Origin: Bacteroidota bacterium | Lineage (GTDB): Bacteria; Bacteroidota; Bacteroidia; AKYH767-A; OLB10 | Assembly: GCA_016717725.1 (NCBI GenBank) | Contig: JADKFA010000007.1 | Coordinates: 1 to 64,000, forward strand | DNA length: 64,000 bases | Reading direction: 5' to 3' | Shown here: in pieces, positions 12,642 to 21,958 of the stretch | Position numbering within the stretch: position 1 is the stretch's first letter | How the letters are laid out: each line of letters opens with the position of its first letter | Program-made: the position numbers and the translations under genes | The notes under the pieces: model-generated | Told to the model about the DNA's origin: nothing | What the model saw: only the letters and a program-made list of their open reading frames with translations | The model's database searches: none

Positions 12642-14608
12642 ATGACAAGTATAATATATTTATATAATAAGTTCCATAATATTAGGAGGTTTGGTAGTAA
12701 TTTTGATTTGCTTATAGGACTAACTAGTCTCCTAATATATAAAAGAGCCATTCTAAGAATTTTACTTGCTTTATTGTTATCTAATTCGCAAACTGTTTTT
12801 TCACAGAATACAATCCCATGCGATGAAAGTAAAGGTACCCAATCCACCACCCAAGGTTCACCAAATGATTCTATATCTGGCCCTGATGACGGCATTTCAC
12901 TTTCTTTCCAAATCGTAGTGCCCATTAGCCGTGACCCTAATGAAATTTGGGGTCCTACCGGATACGAAGATGAAAGATTTGTTGCAAAAGCAAATCCCTT
13001 AGGTTACACAATTTTGTTTGAAAATGATCCTGAGTTTGCTACCGCTCCTGCTCAACTTGTTCATATTACTTACCCAATACATTTCAATCAAAATATATCC
13101 TCTTTTCACCTGGGGGATTTTAGCCTGAACAATAATACATTTACTATTCCTTATAATAGTACCAGCTATTCTGCCCGTTTGGATATGCGTGATTCTATTG
13201 GTGTTTATGTGGATGTAACTGCTGGTATAGACATCACAAACCAACGAGCATTTTGGATTTTGAAGCAATTGATCCCGCCACTGGAATTCGTCCGTTTGAC
13301 CCTTTAAAAGGAGTATTACCTGTGGCCGATTCACTATCGGCCGGCAATCTTCGCGGTCATGGATTTGTTAATTTCACAATTTCCCCTAAAAACTCAACGG
13401 TTACCGGTGATACCATGCTTGCTCAGGCAAGTATCATATTTGATATTAATGATCCGGTGATTACCAACACCGAAAAACACACCATAGATGCAGTAGCACC
13501 AATCAGTGATCTCATTGTTCAATCTTTTTTCAATGATACCTTAACACTTAAATTGGTCGCTAGTGATGATCCCGGCGGAAGTGGACTAGCTTACTATGAT
13601 TTATACTTAGCTCAAGACAGCTTAAATTATATAACCTACCTGGTCAATCATAAAGATTCCCTCGTGAAACTAACAGGCTTACCCGGTAAACAATATTCCT
13701 TTTTCTCTATTGCCACTGATAACGTGGGGAACCGGGAGTCCATGAAGAACGGAGCTGATGGCAGCTTTTTAATTCCGTTGGATACGAATTATGCTCCAAT
13801 CGTTTTCTATAGCGGTGATTCATTAAAACGGCTCAATCAGGTTATTTGCGCAGGCTCAACCATTAATTCCTGCTTTACAGTTTTAGAAGTAGACTCGGAT
13901 TTGGTGTTTTATAATTTCCCGGAATTTCCTAAACACGGAAATGTAAATTATTCATTCACATCAAATGGTGTATGTGTAAATTATTTGCCGGATCAATCTT
14001 TTGGTGGTCTTGACTCTGTCCTGTTTACAGCTTGCGATCTAGTGAGCGGCTGTGATTCCGTTTGGATAATTTATCAGGTAGACAGTCTTTTTAATTGGTA
14101 TGCAGATGTGGATCTGGATGGTTACGGTGTTACAAGTTCCGCCATCCATGCCTGTTATAAACCAAATGGCTACGTGAGGGATTCGGCAGATTGTAATGAT
14201 AACGAGTACATGATTAATCCCGGAGTACCGGAGTTATGCGATACCATCGATAACAACTGTAATTTAATTGTTGATGAGTCTTGCCTAGCAGGAATTAACA
14301 TAAAAGTTTTTATTGAAGGATTTTATAATGGACCTGGCACAATGGCTGCTGTGCTTGATCCGGTGAATAAGCCACATTTATGTGATTCCATCATTGTTTC
14401 GCTTGCGAGTCCAAACGCACCTTATTTACCGTTATTCACAGATAGCAGAGTAATACGCACCAATGGCTTAGCTACTTTCTATTTCCCGGCATCCATCGTT
14501 GGCCAAAGCTTCTATATTGTTGTTAAGCATAGAAACTCCATTGAAACCTGGTCAAAGTTTCCTTTGACATTTGTTTCATCTGTTTTAACGTTTGATTTTA
14601 CACAATGA
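12642..14608 (+). CDS. Secreted protein with FENDPEFATAPAQ domain and MopE-like motif (frameshifted, 3'-truncated)
   Basis: I start at ATG 12642 because a TTG 48 bp earlier overlaps the RHS stop. A hydrophobic export segment ends SNSQTVFSQ (about residues 45-65). The next domain carries RDPNEIWGPTGYEDE and ILFENDPEFATAPAQ, a module I associate with large CARDB/RHS surface proteins. A bis-Cys D-x-D-x-D-G metal-binding motif of the MopE type follows (ADVDLDGYG, DCNDN, CDTIDNNC, about 14100-14280). The last part (VFIEGFYNGPGTMAAVLDP, HRNSIETWSKFP) matches the region before a T9SS anchor, but the protein ends at FDFTQ, well short of the usual continuation. One frameshift lies at 13255-13256, where GG read as GGG gives RAFWDFEAIDP. 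The product is likely surface-exposed or secreted. Confidence 0.7.
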
Positions 14609-14797
14609 GTAGATATTAAGATCTTAGCAATTAATATTGTTTATAATTTATTATATTTATTCCGAATATTATTGTCCAAGCAGTCTCGCACAAAGGGATT
14701 TAGTTAACCTTAAAGCAGAATTGAAACCATCAATCAATCAATTTATTTCCTACGAAAAGTGTTAATACAATTAATGTAATTCTAATATATATATGTT
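14609..14797. other. Intergenic stretch, nothing recognised
   Basis: These 189 bases between the truncated secreted protein and the TIR-like gene are very AT-rich. I see no hairpin followed by a T run, no TAnnTTTG box and no open frame of note. The change from an adhesin locus to an isolated TIR-like gene happens here. Confidence 0.5.
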
Positions 14798-16419
14798 ATG
14801 CCACTATTAATTTTTCCATCAAGATTTCACGAAGATTATTTAGAGTTTCTTAGTTATAAACTGGACCCGCGTCTATTATTGGAAAATGCCCTTGAATATA
14901 AAAACATCGAAACGTCTAGTCCATTAAAGAAGGGATTTAAAAGGTGCATTTATTTAAATTTTTGTGGTATAGCTGCTTCAACGTTGTTTCCTAAAGATAA
15001 TAATGATAGGAAAGGATCTTGGTTTCAAATGCATTTGAAAATGTGTTTAAATCACTTCAAGAGTTCAATAATAATAAGACTTTTGTAAAGGTGCAATTTC
15101 TATTTCCATATATTTACTCTGATTTTGTATATACATTAATTGAAGCAGAAAATTCAGGTAATTTCCATTCATTTAAAGATAGCCCATTCGATCTCAACTT
15201 TTCAAAGTTGCGTAATATGGATATGGCCGATATTTATAGTTCTCTAATTCATATAGCGCAAAAGAATAGCCTTGAACATATTCAATCGTTCATTGAAAAA
15301 TATGAATTAAATTTTGAAAAGAATGTCAATACGATTCAAGTTAGATTTACACCAATAGGATTAAATATTTGTACTTTTAGAATTAATAATACTTTTTTTA
15401 CTGATCCTATTTTAGCTACAAGAAAGGATATTAATAGAAATAAACTTTCTATCACTTATCCGTTAAACTGTTTTACGAAGGAAGTAGTTAACTTACACGG
15501 AGAGTACATTGTAAATAAGTATGATTTTGAAAAAGTGAAAGAATGTACTGACGGTCTTGAAGGAAATTTCGAATATTTATGGCATCATCCGTCTACTTTA
15601 TATTGTAAAGATGCTACAGAATATGACGGACAAGACGGATTGCTAAGTAAAATAAGGAGACCCAATGAATTACATCTTGATCAGAAAGTATTAAGACTTA
15701 ACGATGCCTGGAAAAAGAACCAAGAAGATATTCATCATCATCATTTAATCTCTAAATTTAATCCAGCTTCTTGGAAAGGTCGAATTAGATATTGGCTTAA
15801 AGACCATTTAAGAGATATTAATATAAATAGAGGAGATAATGAAGTGATTTTTATAAGTTGTTGTTGGGTGAAAGTTACATCTTCGCATTATAGCCCAAGT
15901 AAAGAGGCGATAAGCATTAAGAATTGGTTGCTGGAAGACTTTAATAGAAGTGTTAAAGTAATTTTACTTGATGTTAATCCAGGCATGTTTATATCGGAGG
16001 AGTTATATGAGAAATTGAATTCGGCAACATTGGGAATATTCTTGCTAACAAGTGAAATAAAAGTTATAGATCACGATAATGAAATAGAATATTCTCGCCC
16101 CAATATTTATCATGAAGTAGGATATTTAATGGCTCGTTTAAAATCCTGGAATAATGGTGGGATTTTACCTTTAGTTTCAAATATGGTAAACACAGGCAGT
16201 AATCTTATGGACCAATCAAAAAGAACTTTAAATTTAGAAATACTCGAAAGCAACTATATTCATGTATTGGATTGGTTGAATCGCACAGCCGTATTTTTAT
16301 CGAAAGAAGAAATTATACTGGCAGTTAAAAAGCATATAGTGAGAGTTGACTTAAATCCTCATATTGAAACGGAGTACAAGGAAAAACTAAAATTACTATT
16401 GGGTGAAATAATTAAATAA
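14798..16419 (+). CDS. TIR-like (CAP12-type) domain protein with unknown N-terminal sensor region (frameshifted)
   Basis: The reconstructed protein has 540 residues. Reading AAA at 15027-15029 as AAAA joins GSWFQ to NAFENVFKSL and makes one frame. From about residue 345 (EVIFISCCW) the sequence follows the TIR-like nucleotide-binding fold of CAP12/Pycsar-type effectors: a beta strand, KEAISIKNWL helix, VILLDVNPG strand, LGIFLLTSE strand, then SRPNIYHEVGYLMARL. That last motif corresponds to the family's ARqNVxFElGyf, with Glu 440 at the expected NADase position. The N-terminal 340 residues are not recognised; VRFTPIGLNICTFRINNTFF and FEYLWHHPS vaguely recall small sensor domains attached to regulators. 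There is no signal peptide, so the protein is cytoplasmic. It stands alone, with no cyclase or other defence gene beside it. NAD-degrading immune effector is an inference from the fold. Confidence 0.65.
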
Positions 16420-16672
16420 AACATTTAAAAATGGTGCGATATACTTTACCTATTAATATTCTAATTTATCTTTCCATGAAAAATGAAAACCCCCTCACCA
16501 CTTTCCCAGCAAAAACATAGGCTATTTTTGGTCTCTTTACCTTAATGTTTACTCTCTAAGTGTAACCAACATCATCCAAACGAGAAAAACTGCAACTTAC
16601 ATCCAACAACCAACAACCAAAACCAAAAACCAACAACCAACATCTAACAACCAACATCCAACATCCAACAGC
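16420..16672. other. Convergent intergenic region with period-7 tract
   Basis: The TIR-like gene and the OmpA-family gene converge on these 253 bases. The first half has no clear terminator hairpin. The second half becomes C/A-rich and ends in the heptad tract described separately, which runs to 2 bp from the OmpA-family stop codon. No open frame is supported. Confidence 0.6.
16603..16670. repeat. Degenerate heptad tract (AACAACC / AACATCC)
   Basis: About nine to ten tandem 7-base units alternate between AACAACC, AACATCC, AACATCT and CAAAACC forms. The tract ends 2 bp from the stop codon of the leftward OmpA-family gene, so on that gene's strand its 3' flank is a T/G-rich heptad array. It shares the AACATC core with the tract at 34521-34639. 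Confidence 0.75.
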
Positions 16673-18595
16673 TCACTTCGAGACAATCACAAACTCCGTT
16701 CTTCGATTCTTCATTCTGCCTTGCGACGAAGCATTATCCGCAACGGGTTTCGTCTCGCCAAAACCTTTTGAGCTTAAGCGCGATTTATCAACTCCATTTT
16801 GAATTAAAAAGTCAGATACAGATTGTGCCCTGGATTCTGATAAACTTAAATTGCTGGCTGGTAAACCAACATTATCGGTATGTCCATAAACCGCAACACG
16901 CATCGTTGGATTTTCTTTTAAATAATTTGCAAAATCTAGAATGATCGCCTTGTCTTGTGCGGTTAAAGTTGAACTTTCAATATCAAATAAAATATTATTG
17001 AGTGTATATGCTCCTCCAATTTCCGTTTTTTGAAGTTGAATATCTACCTTTTTAGGTTCAAGCTTTGTTGTATCATCTTTGGAAAAGTAAGCGGAATTGT
17101 AAGCGTATCCTTGCTTTTTTACCGTGAGGATATAATCCTGATCGAATAAAACAACAGAAGCATATTTACCACTAGTGCTATCGTAAGATACATCTGCAAA
17201 CTCTTGTGTGGATACATTTTTTAAGGAGATGGTTGCTTTGTTAGGGACATCGTTGTTTTCGTCTTTTAAATCCCCTTTAATAAATAATACACGATCGGGT
17301 TTTGCAGCTGCGTGTAAATCGAAGGAGTAAATATCATATCCACCTTTTCCTTGCAAACTATTGCTCGAAAAATATCCTTTTTGCCCATCGGTACTCGCGA
17401 AGAAACCTAATTCATCGGCTTCAGTATTTATAGGGTATCCTAAATTCATGGGCTGACTCCAGGATCCATCTGCTTGCAACTTGCACTTGTAAATATCATA
17501 ACCTCCTAATCCAGGTAAAGCATCACTACTAAAATAAAAAGTTTTGATGTCAGGATGAATGAAAGGTGTTTTTTCATTTCCTGCAGTGTTGATGGGGCTG
17601 CCAATACTTTTCATAGGTCCCCATTCACCGTTATCTAATTTTTTACTGAAATAAATATCGCTCGTTTGACTCACCGAATCCCGAATGCTGACAAAGTATA
17701 AAATTTTTCCATTGGGAGAAATGCTGGGTTGACTTTCCCAACGATTGGGATCATTGATGGTAGCGCCTACACTGCGCGGCTCCGACCAAACACCTTTGGT
17801 TTCATCGCTGGTATAAATGTCAAAGTTTCCGTTTTTATTTACAGTGAAATATAAATGTTTGTTGTCGATGGTGATGGTGGCTCCCCCTTCATTATTCGAA
17901 CCATCTTTATTAAATGGAGGAAGCATCGCCTCTCCTTTGTCAAAAACACTATCTTTTTTCACACTGATCATAAATTTTTCTACACTCGCAGGAAAAAGTG
18001 AACCTCGCTTTTGTTCTTCATAACGTCGTGTGAAAAAACAATATTCCTGATCAGGAGAAATAATAGCTAGGTATTCAGGATTTGGTCCAGAGATGTTGTT
18101 TAAAGGCTCGGGTTGAAACGGAACAGGAACCATCATAAACTTAGCTCGCTGAATTTTTTGAGACGCGTCACGAGCGTTTTCTTCTTTAACTTTGTTGAAG
18201 TCTAGAAACGATTCAAAATAAAAAATAGCTTTTTTGAAGTCTTTAATATCGTAAAAATAATCGGCTAAACGATAATGAGCATCCGCACTGGCATCTGGAC
18301 ACACTTCGATGAGTTTTTCGTAAGCCGATGCCATCACTTTATCATTATGATTTTGCCATGCTACATCACCCAATAATTTATAAGGGTCAGCAAATGTGGA
18401 GTCTTCAGCAATGGCTTTCTCGCAATATTCTTTGATTGCGCTTAGCGGTTTTTTGTCGTGGCGGGCTTCGCGTGCTTTCTCAAAATACTTAGTTGCAGCC
18501 TTGTTTTCCGAGGGTGGACAAAGCGATTTTGATTGCGCCATCAAAGAAGATTTGACCTGACACAAAATAAACAGAATGAATAGTATCTTTTTCAA
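16673..18595 (-). CDS. OmpA-family outer-membrane protein with TPR and PD40 propeller
   Basis: The 640-residue product anchors the outer membrane to peptidoglycan. I start at TTG 18595, where a signal peptide begins (LKKILFILFILCQVKSSLMAQ); the frame stays open upstream to 18676 but that part is not signal-like. The order is TPR-like helices (residues 25-160, with YFEKAREARHDK and AHYRLADYFYD), PD40/WD40-like propeller blades (170-430; LYFVSIRDSV, GYFSSNSLQGKGGYDIY), a carboxypeptidase-regulatory/CNA-B-like insert (435-515), and a C-terminal OmpA domain (525-640). The OmpA part has ILFDIESSTL, VYGHTDNVG, NLSLSESRAQSV and KNRRTEF, the usual peptidoglycan-binding positions. This architecture is common in Bacteroidota, including PorE-type T9SS accessory proteins; I cannot tell which subgroup this is. 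It is intact. Confidence 0.88.
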   Translation of the reverse strand: MKKILFILFILCQVKSSLMAQSKSLCPPSENKAATKYFEKAREARHDKKPLSAIKEYCEKAIAEDSTFADPYKLLGDVAWQNHNDKVMASAYEKLIEVCPDASADAHYRLADYFYDIKDFKKAIFYFESFLDFNKVKEENARDASQKIQRAKFMMVPVPFQPEPLNNISGPNPEYLAIISPDQEYCFFTRRYEEQKRGSLFPASVEKFMISVKKDSVFDKGEAMLPPFNKDGSNNEGGATITIDNKHLYFTVNKNGNFDIYTSDETKGVWSEPRSVGATINDPNRWESQPSISPNGKILYFVSIRDSVSQTSDIYFSKKLDNGEWGPMKSIGSPINTAGNEKTPFIHPDIKTFYFSSDALPGLGGYDIYKCKLQADGSWSQPMNLGYPINTEADELGFFASTDGQKGYFSSNSLQGKGGYDIYSFDLHAAAKPDRVLFIKGDLKDENNDVPNKATISLKNVSTQEFADVSYDSTSGKYASVVLFDQDYILTVKKQGYAYNSAYFSKDDTTKLEPKKVDIQLQKTEIGGAYTLNNILFDIESSTLTAQDKAIILDFANYLKENPTMRVAVYGHTDNVGLPASNLSLSESRAQSVSDFLIQNGVDKSRLSSKGFGETKPVADNASSQGRMKNRRTEFVIVSK

Positions 18596-18703
18596 TGGTT
18601 GTATAACGCAATTGTTAAGACAAATATGATGTGTTTTAAGCTTAAATTTTAAAAACTGAACATTTAATGTCAACAATTGGTTGTGATTAACTCCATAAAA
18701 TGC

Positions 18704-18730
18704 AAAAAGGTCGGCTAGGCCGACCTTTTT
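18704..18730 (-). terminator. Rho-independent terminator, bidirectional
   Basis: A 7-bp GC-rich stem (GGTCGGC / GCCGACC) with a TAG loop is flanked by five A on one side and five T on the other, so it can act on both strands. It lies 19 bp beyond the stop of the leftward choice-of-anchor gene. Confidence 0.85.
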
Positions 18731-18748
18731 AATAGGATTAGTGTTTAA

Positions 18749-21115
18749 TTATTTCTTTACCAATTTTATTGCAGAACTGATATTTTTTCCTGCAATCAAT
18801 CGAGCCATATATACTCCATTCGACCAGCTTTCACCCATCATTAGGTTTTGATTTCCTAAGGTTGAAATCATTCTTTCTTCCGTCAATCTACCGCTCATAT
18901 CAAAAATTTGCAAGGTCGATTTTTGCTCTAAGGAATGAATCGAAATCATTACTTGGTTGCTGAAAGGATTTGGAGACGCACTTAGTTTAATTTGAGCAAG
19001 AGAATTGTTGTCGTCGATTCCTACTACTTCTACGATTTCAAATTTATCTAATCCTCCTTCCACAATATTAAATACGGGACCTGGATCACCTACATTCACG
19101 ATAAATTGCATAGTTGCATTGGGTGTAAGATAGGAGTTGATAGCTTTCGATTGAGGAATCCATTGGGAAGAAGAACCATTCGGTCCTAAAGCTTCAATAA
19201 GAACCGTGTTTGTACCATCGGTTAAATAAATTTTCATGGAATCATCAGGTGCTCCGTTCGTTGTGCCACCATTATAAAACCATCTGTAGTAATTTACATG
19301 TGGATTTAAATACGTACTCATGTCAAAAATAGGAGAGGTTAAAATCGTGCTCCCTTGATCCACATCATTGTCCCAAGCACCTCCGCCACCATTATCTGTA
19401 ACAAATGCCCAAGTACCACAATCAGTTGAAATATCAACACCAGGATTAGCAGTTTGACCTTGGTTATTAGTTGCTATTGGTGCATCTCTCTCCCATAAGT
19501 TTCCAGAAGGACCACTTACTGTCCAACCAAAATCAAGAACGAAATCATCGTAATAACCTTTATCTAGTGTAATATTAAAGGGATTACTTCCATTTACATT
19601 TTGATTACTACTGCAAAAAGTACGATGTCCCCAATGTCCAACCGTTATATCATAAACACCTTGAAAAAATCCGGGAATGGTAAATTGACCACTCTGGTTA
19701 GTCGTGATGGTATTATTGAATTGTGTGTTTTCAAAATACACAGTTGCATTTGCAATTGGATTACCCGTTCCCGTTTCTAACACTGTACCCGTAACTGTTA
19801 CTGTTGGAACAATCGTGTTTAATTGAACATCTAGTGTAGTTAATATACCATTCTGAAGAACTACTCCCGTAATGGTTTTAGTAATATATCCAGCTTTAGA
19901 AAATGAAACATCGTAGGTGCCAGCAGCAGCTAATCCTGTTTTATAAAGTCCAGTGATTTTTGTGTTTTTAACAATGCTGGGACCTAAAATGGTTACAGTA
20001 ACATTATTCAGTGGCAAAGTCGTGTTGGTGTCGGTAACAAGTCCTTCTAAATAACATCCACGAACATAGGTAGGAGCCAAAACATACAATCCATTGTTAA
20101 TATCAGAAACAACAATATTCCCAGAAGGTAAATAAGGATATACTCCCCAAGCACCATTAAATCCATTTCCTGTTCCCTGAGGATAGGTATCATAATGTCC
20201 TGTGATAATCATATTGTCAGGATGACTCACATCTACAATGGCAATTCCATCTTTGTACCAACTGATGATTTCAAAATCATTTAAAGTATGTGTATTGTGA
20301 ATAATAGATCCTGATCCTGGAGTTAATTGAACACGATCCAATTCAATAATGTTGTTCAAGTTTGTAATGTCATATGATCCTAAATATGAATTTGGATTTT
20401 CATCTGTTGTGAAAATAGCAGTACCCGCATCATTCAACCATAAGTTATGAGTGAATTGTGTAGGTGTTATTTGACTCGCTAATAAAACAGGATTGGTTTT
20501 GTTTGTTACATCAAAAACTGAAAAGTAACCATCATAAATATGTGCACTGTATAATGTATCATTTCTCACGTAGCCATCGTGAATATAAGTTCCAGGAGTA
20601 TGTCCTTTGTAAACTGGATTCCAAGGATCCGCTAAATCGCAAATCAATGCAGTTCCATTGAATAAATTAGTTCCATAGAGATAAGCATGCCCACCATCCA
20701 CATGCAAGGCATGAATCGTTTCAAGTGAATCGTTTAAAGCGGGACCTCCTGTCCATTGTTTAACTTGAATGGAATCTGGTAAGTATCCTAAATTTACTAT
20801 TTGCAATCCATTGCAACAACCTTCTGTAGTTACGTAGGCATAATTATCCATCGTTTTTACTTCTCTCCAAATAGAATTGGTTCCTGGAACCGTAAATACT
20901 TCAATGGGTGCAACTGGATTCGTAACATCCACAATGGATAAACCGGATTCGTATCCAACCAAAGCATACTCATTACCAAGTGAATCTACATAGCCGCCAA
21001 TATTGGATAAGGCATCATTAGGATAAGCCAAGTTTGACTTAAAGGTAATATTGGTTTGGGCTGATGAGTTCAAAACCAAGGTTAAACTCATCAGAAAGAG
21101 TACTAATTTTTTCAT
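18749..21115 (-). CDS. Secreted choice-of-anchor B protein with T9SS sorting domain
   Basis: The protein has 788 residues from ATG 21115, which is followed by a good signal peptide (MKKLVLFLMSLTLVLNSSAQ). The frame extends upstream to 21202 but that part contains the promoter. Residues 20-360 form LVIVD-type repeats of the choice-of-anchor B family (YALVGYESGLSIVDVTNP, LQIVNLGY, ISWYKDGIAIVDVSHPDN). Two carboxypeptidase-regulatory-like beta-sandwiches follow (365-520), then a jelly-roll region rich in DNGGGGAWDND (530-700). The T9SS type A sorting domain closes the protein (SASPNPFSNQVMISIHS, GVYMARLIAGKN, IKLVKK). It should be exported by the Sec and type IX systems to the surface. It has its own promoter and terminator, and the ligand or enzyme activity is unknown. 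Confidence 0.88.
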   Translation of the reverse strand: MKKLVLFLMSLTLVLNSSAQTNITFKSNLAYPNDALSNIGGYVDSLGNEYALVGYESGLSIVDVTNPVAPIEVFTVPGTNSIWREVKTMDNYAYVTTEGCCNGLQIVNLGYLPDSIQVKQWTGGPALNDSLETIHALHVDGGHAYLYGTNLFNGTALICDLADPWNPVYKGHTPGTYIHDGYVRNDTLYSAHIYDGYFSVFDVTNKTNPVLLASQITPTQFTHNLWLNDAGTAIFTTDENPNSYLGSYDITNLNNIIELDRVQLTPGSGSIIHNTHTLNDFEIISWYKDGIAIVDVSHPDNMIITGHYDTYPQGTGNGFNGAWGVYPYLPSGNIVVSDINNGLYVLAPTYVRGCYLEGLVTDTNTTLPLNNVTVTILGPSIVKNTKITGLYKTGLAAAGTYDVSFSKAGYITKTITGVVLQNGILTTLDVQLNTIVPTVTVTGTVLETGTGNPIANATVYFENTQFNNTITTNQSGQFTIPGFFQGVYDITVGHWGHRTFCSSNQNVNGSNPFNITLDKGYYDDFVLDFGWTVSGPSGNLWERDAPIATNNQGQTANPGVDISTDCGTWAFVTDNGGGGAWDNDVDQGSTILTSPIFDMSTYLNPHVNYYRWFYNGGTTNGAPDDSMKIYLTDGTNTVLIEALGPNGSSSQWIPQSKAINSYLTPNATMQFIVNVGDPGPVFNIVEGGLDKFEIVEVVGIDDNNSLAQIKLSASPNPFSNQVMISIHSLEQKSTLQIFDMSGRLTEERMISTLGNQNLMMGESWSNGVYMARLIAGKNISSAIKLVKK

Positions 21116-21139
21116 GTTTTTTATGGGGGATTGTGTAGT

Positions 21140-21166
21140 CAAATATACACCGATTTTTTGGAGCAA
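21140..21166 (-). promoter_or_regulatory. Bacteroidota-type promoter for the choice-of-anchor gene
   Basis: On the minus strand a perfect -7 box TATATTTG (21140-21147) is preceded at 16 bp by TTG (21164-21166), close to the TTG-N17-23-TAnnTTTG consensus. Transcription would start about 20 bases before ATG 21115, which supports that start. Confidence 0.65.
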
Positions 21167-21256
21167 TCCTATAAATATTGAAATAATACAAGGATGCGCC
21201 AATATGTTTCAAGTGAAGACAATTACTATCGATTATTTCAATGGATTGGAAAGAAA

Positions 21257-21958
21257 TTAAGTGGAATGAATCATTTTCATCAAATTCTCTTTATAGCTAC
21301 TTCCGATAGGTAATCGGTTTTGGTGCAATTCCAACTCATTGCCCGAAATACTCTTGATGGAAGAAGAATTGGCAATATAACTTTTATGGATCCGGATAAA
21401 TTGATCGGAAGGTAAGTTGGCTTCAAAAAACTTCATGGTATGAAGCGTTACTATCATTTTTTCGTTGGTGAAAATTTTTACGTAATCTTTCATTCCCTCA
21501 ATGTAATGGATGTCGGCGAAGTTGATACGTATCAATTTCTGATCACTCTTCACAAACATATAATCTGGTTGAGCTACGCGAGCCACGGGCAAGGGTACAC
21601 GAACTCTTTCAATGGCTTTGTTTACAGCTTTCATAAATCGCTCCATCGACACTGGCTTCACTAAATAATCAACCACATCTAAGTCATATCCTTGTAGTGC
21701 GAAATCAGGATGCGCCGTCGTAATTATTACCGCAGGAGCTTTATGTAAGGACCTCAAAAAATCTAATCCTGATATAACAGGCATTGATATGTCCAAAAAC
21801 ATTAAATCAATAGCTTCATGATTTAATACTTCAAAAGCTTCTAAAGCATTACTACATGTAGTGACTACCTCAATCTCTCTTATGTTTTGCAAGTAACGCT
21901 CTAGTACTTCTTGAGCTAAAGGTTCATCGTCAACAACAATACATTTTAATTTGTTCAT
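21257..21958 (-). CDS. LytTR-family response regulator
   Basis: This 233-residue protein pairs a CheY-like receiver (residues 1-120) with a LytTR DNA-binding domain (about 135-233). The acidic pocket VVDDEP (Asp10, Asp11), the phosphoacceptor Asp56 in LMFLDISMP, and the Lys of LVKP are all present. The LytTR part shows FVKSDQKLIRINFADIHYIE, then FIRIHKSYIAN and LPIGSSYKENL. Its start codon overlaps the end of the sensor kinase by 4 bp, so the pair is translationally coupled. Regulators of this type bind direct repeats upstream of target genes. The target is not evident here; the next leftward gene, the choice-of-anchor gene, has its own promoter. Confidence 0.93.
   Translation of the reverse strand: MNKLKCIVVDDEPLAQEVLERYLQNIREIEVVTTCSNALEAFEVLNHEAIDLMFLDISMPVISGLDFLRSLHKAPAVIITTAHPDFALQGYDLDVVDYLVKPVSMERFMKAVNKAIERVRVPLPVARVAQPDYMFVKSDQKLIRINFADIHYIEGMKDYVKIFTNEKMIVTLHTMKFFEANLPSDQFIRIHKSYIANSSSIKSISGNELELHQNRLPIGSSYKENLMKMIHST

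Noticed and set aside
18596..18676. Longer start of the OmpA-family protein at TTG 18676
   Set aside because: The extra 27 residues precede and spoil a good signal peptide that starts at TTG 18595.
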